Assembly: GCF_019749255.1 (NCBI RefSeq)
Contig: NZ_JACWFH010000005.1
Location: 62,001-126,000 of the forward strand
Origin: Mesobacillus maritimus
GTDB lineage: Bacteria; Bacillota; Bacilli; Bacillales; Cytobacillaceae
Reading direction: 5' to 3'
DNA: 64,000 nt
This document shows positions 8,400 to 16,505 of the stretch, piece after piece. The first letter of the stretch is position 1; every line of letters begins with the position of its first letter. Under the pieces are notes generated by a model. It did no database searches. It was not told the DNA's origin and saw nothing but the letters and a program-made list of their open reading frames with translations. A program made the translations under genes and the position numbers.

Positions 8400-10355
8400 T
8401 TACCTTAAATATAAAATATCCTCAATTTTAAATTCCTTATCCGTTATACCTAGTCGTTGGGCGGGAGTTTGCTTTTTACCATCTAGACCTTTAATTGTTT
8501 CACAATAGTTATAAAAAGTTCGTAGAATCGTTAAGGCATACTGAGCATATTTCGGATTGAAATTTGCGTAAATATAACTCTTACCATCTCCCCTAGCTGT
8601 TACAAGAGGACGTTCCAAGATGGATAACCTCCTACGAATTTGTTGAATAAACGAATTTGAAGCGTGGTCACTTACATTTAATATTAGATTTGCAATCTCA
8701 CTTGGTTCCAAAGAGGATAGGTCTGTTTTACAATCTACATTATAAAATCCTTTATCCTTTGTTGGAATAGGATGCTCTATTGGTTCTTCTGCCCACTTAC
8801 GATATGAATCCGAACCAACAACTACTTCTTCGTGAAAGGTTGCATTTTGAAACAAATCAAGAAGTTTAAGATAACCTAAGCCCCAAATAGAACGAGTATC
8901 GTGCATCATTGATGCACCCCAGCGTAGTAATTCCCCTCTACCTTCATTGTGCTCTTTATAACATTGCTTCAAGGTTTTTCCTCTATCAACTTGGCAAATA
9001 AAATGGTGAGCGTCTGACAGACGGATTTCTTTCTCAAAAACACGGGAAAAAGCTGTCATTAAGGAATTATCTTTATCAGTGACAAAACGCCATTCTGATG
9101 CGTTCACAAGCTGCTTAATAAGCCAAAGGTGAGCGATAGTAGTGTAGGTGGAATTGACGTGTAATCCTTCAACGTATTTCCCTCTCCGCTCAAATTCCTT
9201 CAGTGCCGCTTTATATTCATAGTCAGTTTGTGTATCGTTCTGAGTAGGAGGCTGGGGGAAAAATGAACGGTCTTTAAAACGAGCATTTTTTCGGCAAAAT
9301 TCATTTAAATGGTCTTCTTTTAAAAGATCTGTGTCCAATTTGATTTCGTCTAAGTCAATATCCCAATCATATGCAACATCCGTCCTAAACACATATTGTG
9401 AATGGACATCTGCGGTGACAACGATATGAGTAGGAAATTGTGATTCTTCAACATCATGAAATTCTTTGCCTCCCTGACCTTTTTTCCGAACATTATTCAG
9501 GTTATAAATCATTTTATCGGTATTTAGCCACATTACTGGAAATTCCGTTCGGGCAAAAGCAGTTTTCTCGTGTCGTTCAAGGAATTCTAAACATCTTCGA
9601 TATACCCATTCTAATTTGTGATAGTAGGTGCTTACTCCAATTTCTAATTTTTCACAGGTACGAGTAACAGGAGTTCTATTTAAAAGGTCTCTTGTAAATG
9701 AAGGCAGGATGTCGTTTCTCTTTTGATTGTACGTTGTAGACTGTTTTCTGGTCGGCAGCAAACTTGTTTTCTTTTTACAAGTTTTGCATTGCCAAACTTG
9801 AGCACCTACTTTACTTTTTCCTTGTTTATAAAAGAGACTTGGTTCCCTAAAAGGATTTGCTTCGCCATTGATGCAGGTTTCCTTATGAAACTGATAATCT
9901 GGTTCCAAATCTTTAATCGTCTCTATACGCACCAAACGTTTGATTTCCTCAGCGATTGACCAATTGGAAACAGGCATCGAAATGCACCCCCAGGTCATTC
10001 CCCTGATTAATCCTACTGGGTCATCGTTACAAATAATTGATTGCCTTTCTCCTTTTCCACGTCCACTTAATCGATAACGACTTGGTTTTGATTTTACCGA
10101 AGTAAATTTCTCTTGAGGCAATCCGTGCCATTTACAAAAGGGGTTGGTGCAAAAGTTATACTGAATCTGGTGTCTTTTTTCGTTAAATGTAAAAGATACG
10201 GGGCGATAAAGAAGGTCATTATATCTTTTCGAAAATCTACTTGGGGCTAACTCTACATATTGTTTTACTCTATCGGAAACCTCTTCTTTTGATAAAGGTA
10301 TCTGAACAACAACATCTTCTTCATCCTTCGTAGCTAATCTTTTTAGTTGAGCCAA
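8400..10355 (-). CDS. large zinc-finger transposase-like protein
   Basis: A 651-residue protein, the main gene of the element. Visible parts in order: Cys/His cluster C69-C74-H77; a second zinc-ribbon-like part with C161 and QCKTC (190-193); a helix-turn-helix-like stretch near 232-250 (TCEKLEIGVSTYYHKLEW); then a probable RNase H-like core with D280 (LNTDK), D316 (TADVHS) and D427/D429 (FVTDKD). This order recalls IS1/IS1595-type transposases, but it is much longer. The exact catalytic triad is not assigned. The start is TTG, with CGGAGG upstream, 1 nt after the stop of the small ORF, so translation is coupled. Confidence 0.7.
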   Translation of the reverse strand: MAQLKRLATKDEEDVVVQIPLSKEEVSDRVKQYVELAPSRFSKRYNDLLYRPVSFTFNEKRHQIQYNFCTNPFCKWHGLPQEKFTSVKSKPSRYRLSGRGKGERQSIICNDDPVGLIRGMTWGCISMPVSNWSIAEEIKRLVRIETIKDLEPDYQFHKETCINGEANPFREPSLFYKQGKSKVGAQVWQCKTCKKKTSLLPTRKQSTTYNQKRNDILPSFTRDLLNRTPVTRTCEKLEIGVSTYYHKLEWVYRRCLEFLERHEKTAFARTEFPVMWLNTDKMIYNLNNVRKKGQGGKEFHDVEESQFPTHIVVTADVHSQYVFRTDVAYDWDIDLDEIKLDTDLLKEDHLNEFCRKNARFKDRSFFPQPPTQNDTQTDYEYKAALKEFERRGKYVEGLHVNSTYTTIAHLWLIKQLVNASEWRFVTDKDNSLMTAFSRVFEKEIRLSDAHHFICQVDRGKTLKQCYKEHNEGRGELLRWGASMMHDTRSIWGLGYLKLLDLFQNATFHEEVVVGSDSYRKWAEEPIEHPIPTKDKGFYNVDCKTDLSSLEPSEIANLILNVSDHASNSFIQQIRRRLSILERPLVTARGDGKSYIYANFNPKYAQYALTILRTFYNYCETIKGLDGKKQTPAQRLGITDKEFKIEDILYLR

Positions 10356-10356
10356 C

Positions 10357-10605
10357 TTATTTTTCCTCCGTTTCCTCTATTCCAAGTTGTTTGAGCAATC
10401 GTTTATTATTCCGTTTATTCGTTGCCCATTTAACAAAATCATCATCAGTTAGAAGATTCTTTAAAAATTTATCTACCACTTCGCTTTCGGTGTATTCGCT
10501 ATACTCCGAAAAGGCTGCCACGATGTTTCTTGTATGTTCCGAAATAAGCCATTCAGGTCGCTCTGCATTGAGATTTTTAGGCTTAATATAATTCCATTTT
10601 TTCAT
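10357..10605 (-). CDS. small protein paired with the transposase
   Basis: An 82-residue basic/acidic mixed protein (KWNYIKPKN at the start, YSEYTESEVVDKFLKNLL in the middle, RNNKRLLKQLG near the end). It is predicted helical and faintly resembles ribbon-helix-helix or partition-repressor proteins; I do not recognise it. GGAAGG lies 9 nt before the ATG at 10605 (ATG at 10611 is also possible). It ends 1 nt before the transposase start and is likely a regulator or accessory factor of transposition. Confidence 0.6.
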   Translation of the reverse strand: MKKWNYIKPKNLNAERPEWLISEHTRNIVAAFSEYSEYTESEVVDKFLKNLLTDDDFVKWATNKRNNKRLLKQLGIEETEEK

Positions 10606-10775
10606 CGCCATTTGCCTTCCTTTCTTCAAACCGAAGTCAGCTTTAGCACCAAAATTAGTAGCTAAATTAACATATCAATTTTACAGAGGACAATAATTAT
10701 TGTCCACTTGTTATTTAGGTTGTTAATACCACAATTATCTCCACAATAAAAACTGAATAAACATTGATATAACAA

Positions 10776-10815
10776 TAAAAAGCAAAGACCAAATCGCTAT
10801 GCGAAATGGTCTGTT
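10776..10815. repeat. imperfect hairpin near the right transposon end
   Basis: GACCA and TGGTC flank AATCGCTATGCGAAA, with GCTATGC centred in it. It lies between the right inverted repeat and the first gene of the element. Its role is unknown; it could be a transposase or repressor binding site. Confidence 0.3.
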
Positions 10816-10834
10816 AAATGGATAACTATTTAGT

Positions 10835-10882
10835 GTTTTCTCTCCCTAAACGGAACCCATTACGTAATTGGACTGTTTTTTT
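10835..10882 (-). repeat. right terminal inverted repeat of the transposon
   Basis: Reading inward on the minus strand: A7, ACAGTCC, AATTAC, GTAATGGGTTCCGTT and GGGAGAGAAAAC. It mirrors the left end with a few substitutions and a small length difference near the outer part. Confidence 0.75.
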
Positions 10883-10894
10883 GTATTCTAGTTA

Positions 10895-11809
10895 CTACAT
10901 TTGAGTATCTTTGGCTATTTTCCTATGAAGCATCGAAGATATAAACTCTTTGTTCACACTTGCTATTAGCGCACCTAGGATTGTAATGAAACCACCTAGC
11001 CACGAGACGAAAGAAACCTGTTCCTTAAGCAAAAGAATTCCAAATAGAACAGTCCAGACAGGTAACAAATTCAGGTATGGAGCTGCTTGACTAGCGCCAA
11101 GGATTTTCACACCAGCATTCCATGCTAAATACGCCCCAACGGATGCAAGTGTGCTAACATATAACAAAGAAACCCATGCTGTACCATTCATACTGACCAT
11201 GCTTGGTTCAACCGTTCCAATACAACTAATTGCACTGAAGATTGTCCCATATAGGGCAGATCCAGCAGTTAAAGTAAGAGAATCATGCTTTTTCCCATAG
11301 CGTTTGCCTATCACCGTATAGATTCCCCAAGCCAAGCAAGCTAGCACAACTTGAACATTTCCTAGCAGAGATCCATCTAAAGCAGCAACTCCACTTTTCC
11401 CTAAAAATAAAACGATCACACCTAAAATTGAAATCCCTGCACCAATCCAGGCTCTCATGCTTACCTTTTCTTTCAAAATAAATGGGGTGAATAAAAGGAT
11501 GCTAATGGGAATTCCAGATGAGATCATCCCAGCTTGAGAAACGCTAATATTTCCAAGTGCCATATAGGTTAATGTGGAAAAAGCAAAAATACCAGTGAAG
11601 CCAAGGATGGAGAACTCTTTCCACATGGTGACAATAGGGAGTTTCTTTTTATTTAAATTTAATAACCCTACAAGAATAAGTGTTGAAATCCCCCACCGAG
11701 TTGTATTCAGTAAGGTCGAAGGCATTGCCTCACTTAAGTACCGTCCGCATATATAATTCCCTCCCCAAAGGATAGTTGCTAGTACTAATAATCCCATTCC
11801 CCTTTTCAT
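10895..11809 (-). CDS. EamA/DMT family exporter (RhaT/YdcZ-like)
   Basis: A 304-residue drug/metabolite transporter with ten predicted membrane helices in two EamA repeats (LATILWGGNYICGRYLSE at the start; VVLACLAWGIYTVIGKRYG opening the second half). Such proteins export amino acids or other metabolites; the substrate is unknown. AGGAGG lies 13 nt before the ATG, slightly far. Its 3' end lies 13 bp from the transposon's right end. Confidence 0.85.
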   Translation of the reverse strand: MKRGMGLLVLATILWGGNYICGRYLSEAMPSTLLNTTRWGISTLILVGLLNLNKKKLPIVTMWKEFSILGFTGIFAFSTLTYMALGNISVSQAGMISSGIPISILLFTPFILKEKVSMRAWIGAGISILGVIVLFLGKSGVAALDGSLLGNVQVVLACLAWGIYTVIGKRYGKKHDSLTLTAGSALYGTIFSAISCIGTVEPSMVSMNGTAWVSLLYVSTLASVGAYLAWNAGVKILGASQAAPYLNLLPVWTVLFGILLLKEQVSFVSWLGGFITILGALIASVNKEFISSMLHRKIAKDTQM

Positions 11810-11932
11810 GTTTTGTATTGATCCTCCTAGCGTAGTTGCGAATCTACCAATTGGTTAACGCCACCACTGCCTTTTATGTAAAAAATTCATATGACCGACT
11901 ATTCCTTTTCACCTTTACGCAATGATATGAAT

Positions 11933-12469
11933 CTACTGTTTATGTTCCCTCCATTCCTCTTCCAATATACTCATTTCCCATTGACTCCAGTATGTGTCAT
12001 TGTGTTTTAAAGTGTCTCGGAACAGTCCCTCTTTCGTAAAGCCCGCTTTTTCATAACATGCTATAGCCCCCGAATTAAAATCAAAGACACCAAGAGTGAC
12101 TCGATGCAACTTCAGCTCATTAAAAGCTATCTTCAGCATTTCCTGTATCATCAACTCTCCTAAACCTTGTCCTCTATAGCGTTCGTCGCCCACTAGTACT
12201 CTACCAATTCGCGCTGATTTGTTTCTATGGTCAATTTTCGTTAAAGAAATATGGCCAATCACCTTGTCTTTCTCATTATGAACTACACAATAAATAAGCT
12301 TCGTAGAACCTCCTTGATTGGCGTCCCTTACATAGTCCTCTAGTTGTGCTTCTGTTAACGGGTAATAAAAGCTAGATCCGGCCCATTGAAGCAAAAATGC
12401 AGGTGAATCAACCCATTGAATAAGAGTCTGAAAGTCTGGTGGTTCAAAATATCTTAAAGCAATCATCAA
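11933..12469 (-). CDS. GNAT acetyltransferase, RimJ/RimL type
   Basis: A 178-residue GNAT protein. It has RVLVGDERYRGQGLGELMIQ (acetyl-CoA loop) and VFDFNSGAIACYEKAGFTKEG, the pattern of ribosomal-protein or metabolite acetyltransferases of the RimJ/RimL group. A G-rich ribosome site (GGGGGGGACTTG) precedes the ATG. The globin gene upstream has its own terminator, so this gene is probably transcribed separately. Confidence 0.85.
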   Translation of the reverse strand: MMIALRYFEPPDFQTLIQWVDSPAFLLQWAGSSFYYPLTEAQLEDYVRDANQGGSTKLIYCVVHNEKDKVIGHISLTKIDHRNKSARIGRVLVGDERYRGQGLGELMIQEMLKIAFNELKLHRVTLGVFDFNSGAIACYEKAGFTKEGLFRDTLKHNDTYWSQWEMSILEEEWREHKQ

Positions 12470-12478
12470 GTCCCCCCC

Positions 12479-12509
12479 CTAAAAAAAGGGAGTTGAAGAC
12501 AACTCCCTG
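12479..12509 (-). terminator. terminator of the globin gene
   Basis: GGGAGTTG and CAACTCCC form a perfect stem with a 4-nt loop, followed on the minus strand by seven Ts. Confidence 0.85.
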
Positions 12510-12525
12510 GTAACTCGCTAAAAAT

Positions 12526-12888
12526 TTATTTATTAAGAATATCGTCCCTAAGGGTAGCAACCTTTGTCAATGCTGTATCAATATCTGCCTCGCTAACTCC
12601 AAAGTGAGCAAGTGCGTCGTGAAGATGATTGACAATGGCATTGAAATGCTCAGGCTGTAAATTCATCCCTTCATGTGCTTTGGCCATTGACTTTCCTGAA
12701 TATTGGTTCGGTCCACCTAATGCAAAACTAATAAATTTCGCTTGATGACGGATTTGCTTGTCCATATCCGTCTCTTCAAAAAATTGATTAACAGTTTCAT
12801 CCTTTAAAACAAGTTCATGATAAAAATAATTTACAACCTTTTCAATTGCTTCCGCTCCGCCCACTTTGTCGTAAAGGCTTTGGTCCAT
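12526..12888 (-). CDS. glbN: group I truncated haemoglobin
   Basis: A 120-residue truncated haemoglobin. LYDKVGGAEAIEKVVNYFYHELV carries the B-helix Phe-Tyr pair of the distal pocket, and GKSMAKAHEGMNL contains the probable proximal His. Length and lack of the D helix fit group I (TrHbN). Family members bind O2 or NO and protect against nitrosative stress. I start at the ATG at 12888 because GAGGTG precedes it; the frame extends three codons further up. Single gene with its own terminator. Confidence 0.9.
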   Translation of the reverse strand: MDQSLYDKVGGAEAIEKVVNYFYHELVLKDETVNQFFEETDMDKQIRHQAKFISFALGGPNQYSGKSMAKAHEGMNLQPEHFNAIVNHLHDALAHFGVSEADIDTALTKVATLRDDILNK

Positions 12889-13105
12889 AGAAAACACCTC
12901 ATTTAAAATTTAATCATTGGTATTTTCTACAAAAACCCTATATTTATCCACAGTTTATCTTTATATCATGATTAGCATTTAAACAATTGACACGCTTGAG
13001 GTAATATTCTAAATTTAAAATAAGTTTATCACGATATCATTTAGAAATAAACAAAACGATTGCGTTTTTACATTGGACTTCCTAATCACTCTAACGAGGT
13101 GAATC

Positions 13106-13576
13106 ATGAAATTATTTATAAAAGAAATGGACGACGGGTTTGCTAGAGAAATTTTACATTGGAAGTACTCTCCACCATATGACTTCTATAACAACGAGTT
13201 TAGTGAAGAAGCATTACGAGAATTGCTAGAGGAATCTTATTATGCAATAGTGAGTTCGGAAAGGGAATTAATTGGATATTTTTGCACTGGAAAAACAGCA
13301 CAAGTACCGATTGGCTCTCAGTTCGGTGCATATTCTAAAGACTTGCTTGATATTGGTATAGGGATGAAACCAGCTCTAACAGGACAAGGATATGGGAGTG
13401 AATTTTTCGGTTTTATTTTAGCACACATAGCAGATTCTACTCCGTATAAGACTATCCGTTTAACAGTTACTGATTTCAACAGTCGGGCCATTTCTCTTTA
13501 TGAAAAACATGGTTTTGTTAAGAACCTGGAATTCAATCGTGGTGAAACTAAATTCATTACGATGATAAAGGAATAG
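13106..13576 (+). CDS. GNAT family N-acetyltransferase
   Basis: A 156-residue GNAT protein. GIGMKPALTGQGYGSEFFGF is the acetyl-CoA loop and VTDFNSRAISLYEKHGF is motif B. The N-terminus (HWKYSPPYDFYNNEF) matches a common Bacillus subgroup of unknown substrate. AGGTGAATC precedes the ATG. It is monocistronic, with a strong terminator downstream. Confidence 0.85.
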   Translation: MKLFIKEMDDGFAREILHWKYSPPYDFYNNEFSEEALRELLEESYYAIVSSERELIGYFCTGKTAQVPIGSQFGAYSKDLLDIGIGMKPALTGQGYGSEFFGFILAHIADSTPYKTIRLTVTDFNSRAISLYEKHGFVKNLEFNRGETKFITMIKE

Positions 13577-13649
13577 AAAAAGAAAAAGATCCTACCACAA
13601 ATGGAGGCAATGAAAATCCTTTGGCTTTTGGTAAAGTAATCTCTCCAAT

Positions 13650-13702
13650 CAAAAAAAACGACTCTAACATTCAAAATCTGAATTTAGAGTCGTTTTTTAT
13701 GT
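13650..13702. terminator. long bidirectional terminator hairpin
   Basis: AACGACTCTA pairs with TAGAGTCGTT and an inner ATTCA/TGAAT stem extends it. A-run and T-run flank it, so it can act on both strands. Confidence 0.85.
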
Positions 13703-13772
13703 TCGGTTTGGAGCTTATTTCCCCTTAATTTTTAATCCATTAGCGTTAAAAATTAATACTATAATTAACAGC

Positions 13773-13813
13773 TGGCATAATTCCCTTTATAAAAAAGGGG
13801 TTATGCCTTTTTG
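13773..13813 (+). terminator. hairpin with T tail, no clear client gene
   Basis: GGCATAA pairs with TTATGCC, with an inner CCCTTT/AAAGGG stem; TTTTTG follows on the plus strand. The preceding plus-strand gene already has a terminator, so this may be a relic. Confidence 0.5.
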
Positions 13814-13838
13814 AATTTAACCTAAGTATAGGAACTCA

Positions 13839-13964
13839 GTTGATTAAAGTGGAAGGCGGCGAAGACTCCTGTGGGAGTATGGAGACCCCACAGGTGCCTA
13901 AGGCACCGAGGAGGCTCCCCGGCACGCCCGCGGAAAGCGAAGCCGCCTGGAACGGAAATCAACA
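13839..13964. repeat. Bacillaceae intergenic repeat, copy 1
   Basis: A GC-rich block of about 125 bp in AT-rich surroundings. Its ends pair: TTGATT...AGGCGGC at the left with GCCGCCT...AATCAA at the right. Inner parts such as GAAGACTCCTGTGGGAGTAT and GAGGAGGCTCCCCGG also fold. Closely similar blocks are common between genes in Bacillaceae genomes; the function is unknown. No coding frame is evident in it. Confidence 0.75.
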
Positions 13965-14015
13965 ACTATGTTTTAGCACATTACTTAATTTAAAGGCCTT
14001 TTCAGTGTCCTCCCA

Positions 14016-14294
14016 CTAATGTGAAGGATCTTTTCGATGCTTTCTAAAGAATGATATAAATTTAGATTCCCTAACGATTCTAAACAATCTAGAATCCTTA
14101 ATGGCGGTTAGCAATTGATATTCTTTAATTGAAGTAAAGACATTATGAAACCTGATTGCCAACCGTTCCTTTCGTTTTCCTTCCTTCTTTTCTCTTGGCC
14201 CATTCATATATCTTTTCAACAAAAACTGAACAGCTTCCTCAATTATAAGGAACAAAGCAATGGGTATGAGGGCAATGATTATCCATTTTACCAT
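14016..14294 (-). CDS. small membrane protein, unknown
   Basis: A 92-residue protein with one N-terminal membrane segment (MVKWIIIALIPIALFLIIEE) and a strongly basic cytoplasmic tail (GPREKKEGKRKERLAIRF). I do not recognise it. AAAGGGGC lies about 8 nt before the chosen ATG at 14294; an alternative ATG at 14312 would add six residues. It lies 60-80 bp downstream of the holin-like gene. Confidence 0.55.
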   Translation of the reverse strand: MVKWIIIALIPIALFLIIEEAVQFLLKRYMNGPREKKEGKRKERLAIRFHNVFTSIKEYQLLTAIKDSRLFRIVRESKFISFFRKHRKDPSH

Positions 14295-14372
14295 GGTTCC
14301 AGCCCCTTTCATTAACCTTCATTATGATTAAATATATGAAACTATGATGATATGATTCCTTTTACGACAAAT

Positions 14373-14639
14373 TTAATGGGGTTTGCGATACAACTTTGCT
14401 CGGTTACTATCTCGATACCCCTTAGTTGTTGGATCTTGAACTAAACCAAGAAAAGATAGAAGGAAAAAAAGACTATTTGTAGTCGCAAACACTTCATTTT
14501 TTAATTGCTCAGTTAGTTGAAAATCCGTTACACCGAACACGTTCAATGCCTGTAGCATTAGCTGCAGAACCAATAAAACTTGAGAAACAAAAGCAAGTAC
14601 CCATGTACGATTTCTAAACCGGACTTTCCAATTAATCAA
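14373..14639 (-). CDS. phi-LC3-type phage holin, stand-alone
   Basis: An 88-residue holin-family protein. It starts with INWKVRFRNRTWVLAFV and ends DPTTKGYRDSNRAKLYRKP, both hallmarks of the phi-LC3 holin family. Two membrane segments lie between. Holins make membrane pores that release phage endolysins. The frame extends to 14687, but AAGGAG lies 10 nt before the TTG at 14639, and family members begin at exactly that place, so TTG is the likely start. No endolysin or other phage gene is nearby; it is a domesticated or leftover gene. Confidence 0.8.
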   Translation of the reverse strand: MINWKVRFRNRTWVLAFVSQVLLVLQLMLQALNVFGVTDFQLTEQLKNEVFATTNSLFFLLSFLGLVQDPTTKGYRDSNRAKLYRKPH

Positions 14640-14884
14640 ACCTATCAACTCCTTCATAACGAAAGCATTATGCTTCAGTTTATGCAAGAAGGAGGATGGG
14701 TTGTCTTCTTTTTATTCCTGTTTCTTCTAATTTACATAAAATAATTCTCTCTTTATTACATTTAAGATTCCTTTGCACAATATGTACCCCCAATCCAAAC
14801 CGGTACACCATTGTATACTGAATTATTCGACAAATTATCAAAGAATTCCTGTCTTTTTACAGAAAAATTATATTAAGATGACAA

Positions 14885-14909
14885 AAAAAACGCCAAATGG
14901 CGTTTTTAT
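14885..14909 (-). terminator. terminator of the 77-residue ORF
   Basis: ACGCCATTTGGCGT on the minus strand followed by eight Ts. Confidence 0.85.
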
Positions 14910-14914
14910 CATTC

Positions 14915-15148
14915 TTATACATTTTTTAAGACCATATCAATCCTTCTGTTCCGTTCTTCCCTTTCCTCTAGCGAAGCTAAGTCATATTTTTTCAATAAAT
15001 GAAACACTTCGTTAAGGATATCTTGAGTATGTTCTTCACTAAAAAAGCGCTCGAACAAAGATTTTGCTTCTTCAGGTAAGTACGGAGACTGTTCCTCGTA
15101 TTTCTTTCTAACGTCTTCCGGGCTATGATCAATTTTACATTCTCCCAT
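14915..15148 (-). CDS. small conserved-looking cytoplasmic protein, unknown
   Basis: A 77-residue highly charged, helical protein (DHSPEDVRKKYEEQSPYLPE at the front, REERNRRIDMVLKNV at the end). I do not recognise it. GGGAGGGATTGTC precedes the ATG and a perfect terminator follows, so it is a real transcription unit. It is divergent from corA. Confidence 0.7.
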   Translation of the reverse strand: MGECKIDHSPEDVRKKYEEQSPYLPEEAKSLFERFFSEEHTQDILNEVFHLLKKYDLASLEEREERNRRIDMVLKNV

Positions 15149-15289
15149 GACAATCCCTCCCTTTTAAAAGATTTCTTCTTCTAGGATACCAAAATTTACG
15201 AGAATTTACGCTTATGCTTATGGAATTTTTGTCCATATATGTCTTTTCGTTTAAACTATAGATAAGCATACTATAAATGAGGGACTTAT

Positions 15290-16240
15290 ATGATCCGTAC
15301 AATAGCGATTAGTAAAGAAAACCAGATTCATTACGATATACCAGTTCAAGACCTTGTTAGCAAAGATTATAGTTGGTATTGGATTGATTTTAATCAACCA
15401 ACAAAAGAGGAAGTAGTTGCCTTAAGAAATCCACTTCAGTTTCATCCACTTGCAATTGAAGATTGTCTTTATAACCTGCAAAGAGCAAAATTAGATTACT
15501 ACGAGGACCATACTTTTTTTGTATTCTATTCGCTGAATCAGAAAAGATTGGAAAAAGATGAGGTTGACCTATTTCTTTCTGAAAAGTATATTGTGACATT
15601 TCATCAAAACCCCTCCTCGGAGATTAATGAAGTTTGGAAGCGACTCAGGCACTCTGCAGATCCAAGTATATTGACACCGGCTAATGTGTTGTATCATATC
15701 TTGGATAAAATTGTGGATAATTATTTCCCCCTTGTCTATGAAATAGAAGATATTCTTAATGACTTAGATGAAAATTCAGGCCAAGAAACGATGGAATCTT
15801 TGCTTGACCGGCTCTTTGATACAAGGCATGATTTACTTGCTTTACGTCATACCATTAACCCGATGAGAGATCTTGTGTACAGGATGCTTAACTCACAAAG
15901 AGTAGCAGACCAAATATCAAATATCGAATATTTTTCAGATATTCATGACCATTTGCTGAAATTAACAGAAATGGTAGAGGCAAACCGGGAACTAACCACA
16001 GATATTCGTGACAGTTATCTATCCCTCAACTCACATGAAACCAATCGAGTCATGAAGGTTTTAACCGTCATCACAACAATATTCATGCCTTTGACCTTTA
16101 TTGCGGGTATATACGGGATGAACTTTCAGCACATGCCTGAGTTGTCTTGGAAATATGGATATTTTGCTACTCTCTTCCTTATGCTTATCATCGGCATAGG
16201 AATGTTTCTATGGTTTTGGAAAAAGGGTTGGTTTAAGTAA
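15290..16240 (+). CDS. corA: CorA-family divalent metal transporter
   Basis: A 316-residue CorA protein. The GMN selectivity motif (residues 277-279, in IYGMNFQHMPEL) sits between the two C-terminal membrane helices, and the tail is WFWKKGWFK. The long N-terminal part forms the cytoplasmic funnel. It transports Mg2+ or Co2+ as a pentamer; the exact metal cannot be read off. Translation starts at ATG after GAGGGAC. The gene is single, with a terminator. Confidence 0.92.
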   Translation: MIRTIAISKENQIHYDIPVQDLVSKDYSWYWIDFNQPTKEEVVALRNPLQFHPLAIEDCLYNLQRAKLDYYEDHTFFVFYSLNQKRLEKDEVDLFLSEKYIVTFHQNPSSEINEVWKRLRHSADPSILTPANVLYHILDKIVDNYFPLVYEIEDILNDLDENSGQETMESLLDRLFDTRHDLLALRHTINPMRDLVYRMLNSQRVADQISNIEYFSDIHDHLLKLTEMVEANRELTTDIRDSYLSLNSHETNRVMKVLTVITTIFMPLTFIAGIYGMNFQHMPELSWKYGYFATLFLMLIIGIGMFLWFWKKGWFK

Positions 16241-16255
16241 TGAAAAATGGAATAA

Positions 16256-16298
16256 CAAAAAATAAGCATCTGATTTTCCTGTAGGTGCTTATTTTTTT
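16256..16298 (+). terminator. corA terminator
   Basis: AATAAGCA and TGCTTATT form the stem; a T7 run follows. Confidence 0.8.
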
Positions 16299-16505
16299 AT
16301 GCTATAGAATTTTTTCATATGGCTTTTCTTCCAAATGCTATATACCCATATTCTCTTAATAAAAAATACCAAAATGCTTTCTTACCTGTACTTTCTATTT
16401 TCCGATTTAATGATAATAGATATAATAATGAAAAATGTCTAACTGAAACCCTTTGTAGAAAAAATACGTATAATAGATAGGAATACAAGTAAGATAGGAG
16501 ATCAA

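Larger units (their letters stand above)
7644..10882. mobile_element. 3.2-kb DDE-type transposon with cargo gene
   Basis: The element is bounded by inverted repeats of about 45-50 bp at 7644-7697 and 10835-10882. Inside, all on the minus strand, are an 82-residue protein, a 651-residue zinc-finger transposase-like protein and a 181-residue exported protein with its own terminator. It sits between the GntR/ABC operon promoter and the EamA gene without disrupting either. A target duplication is not clear because both ends run into A/T tracts of different length (12 and 7). I cannot place it in a named IS family with certainty. Confidence 0.75.
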
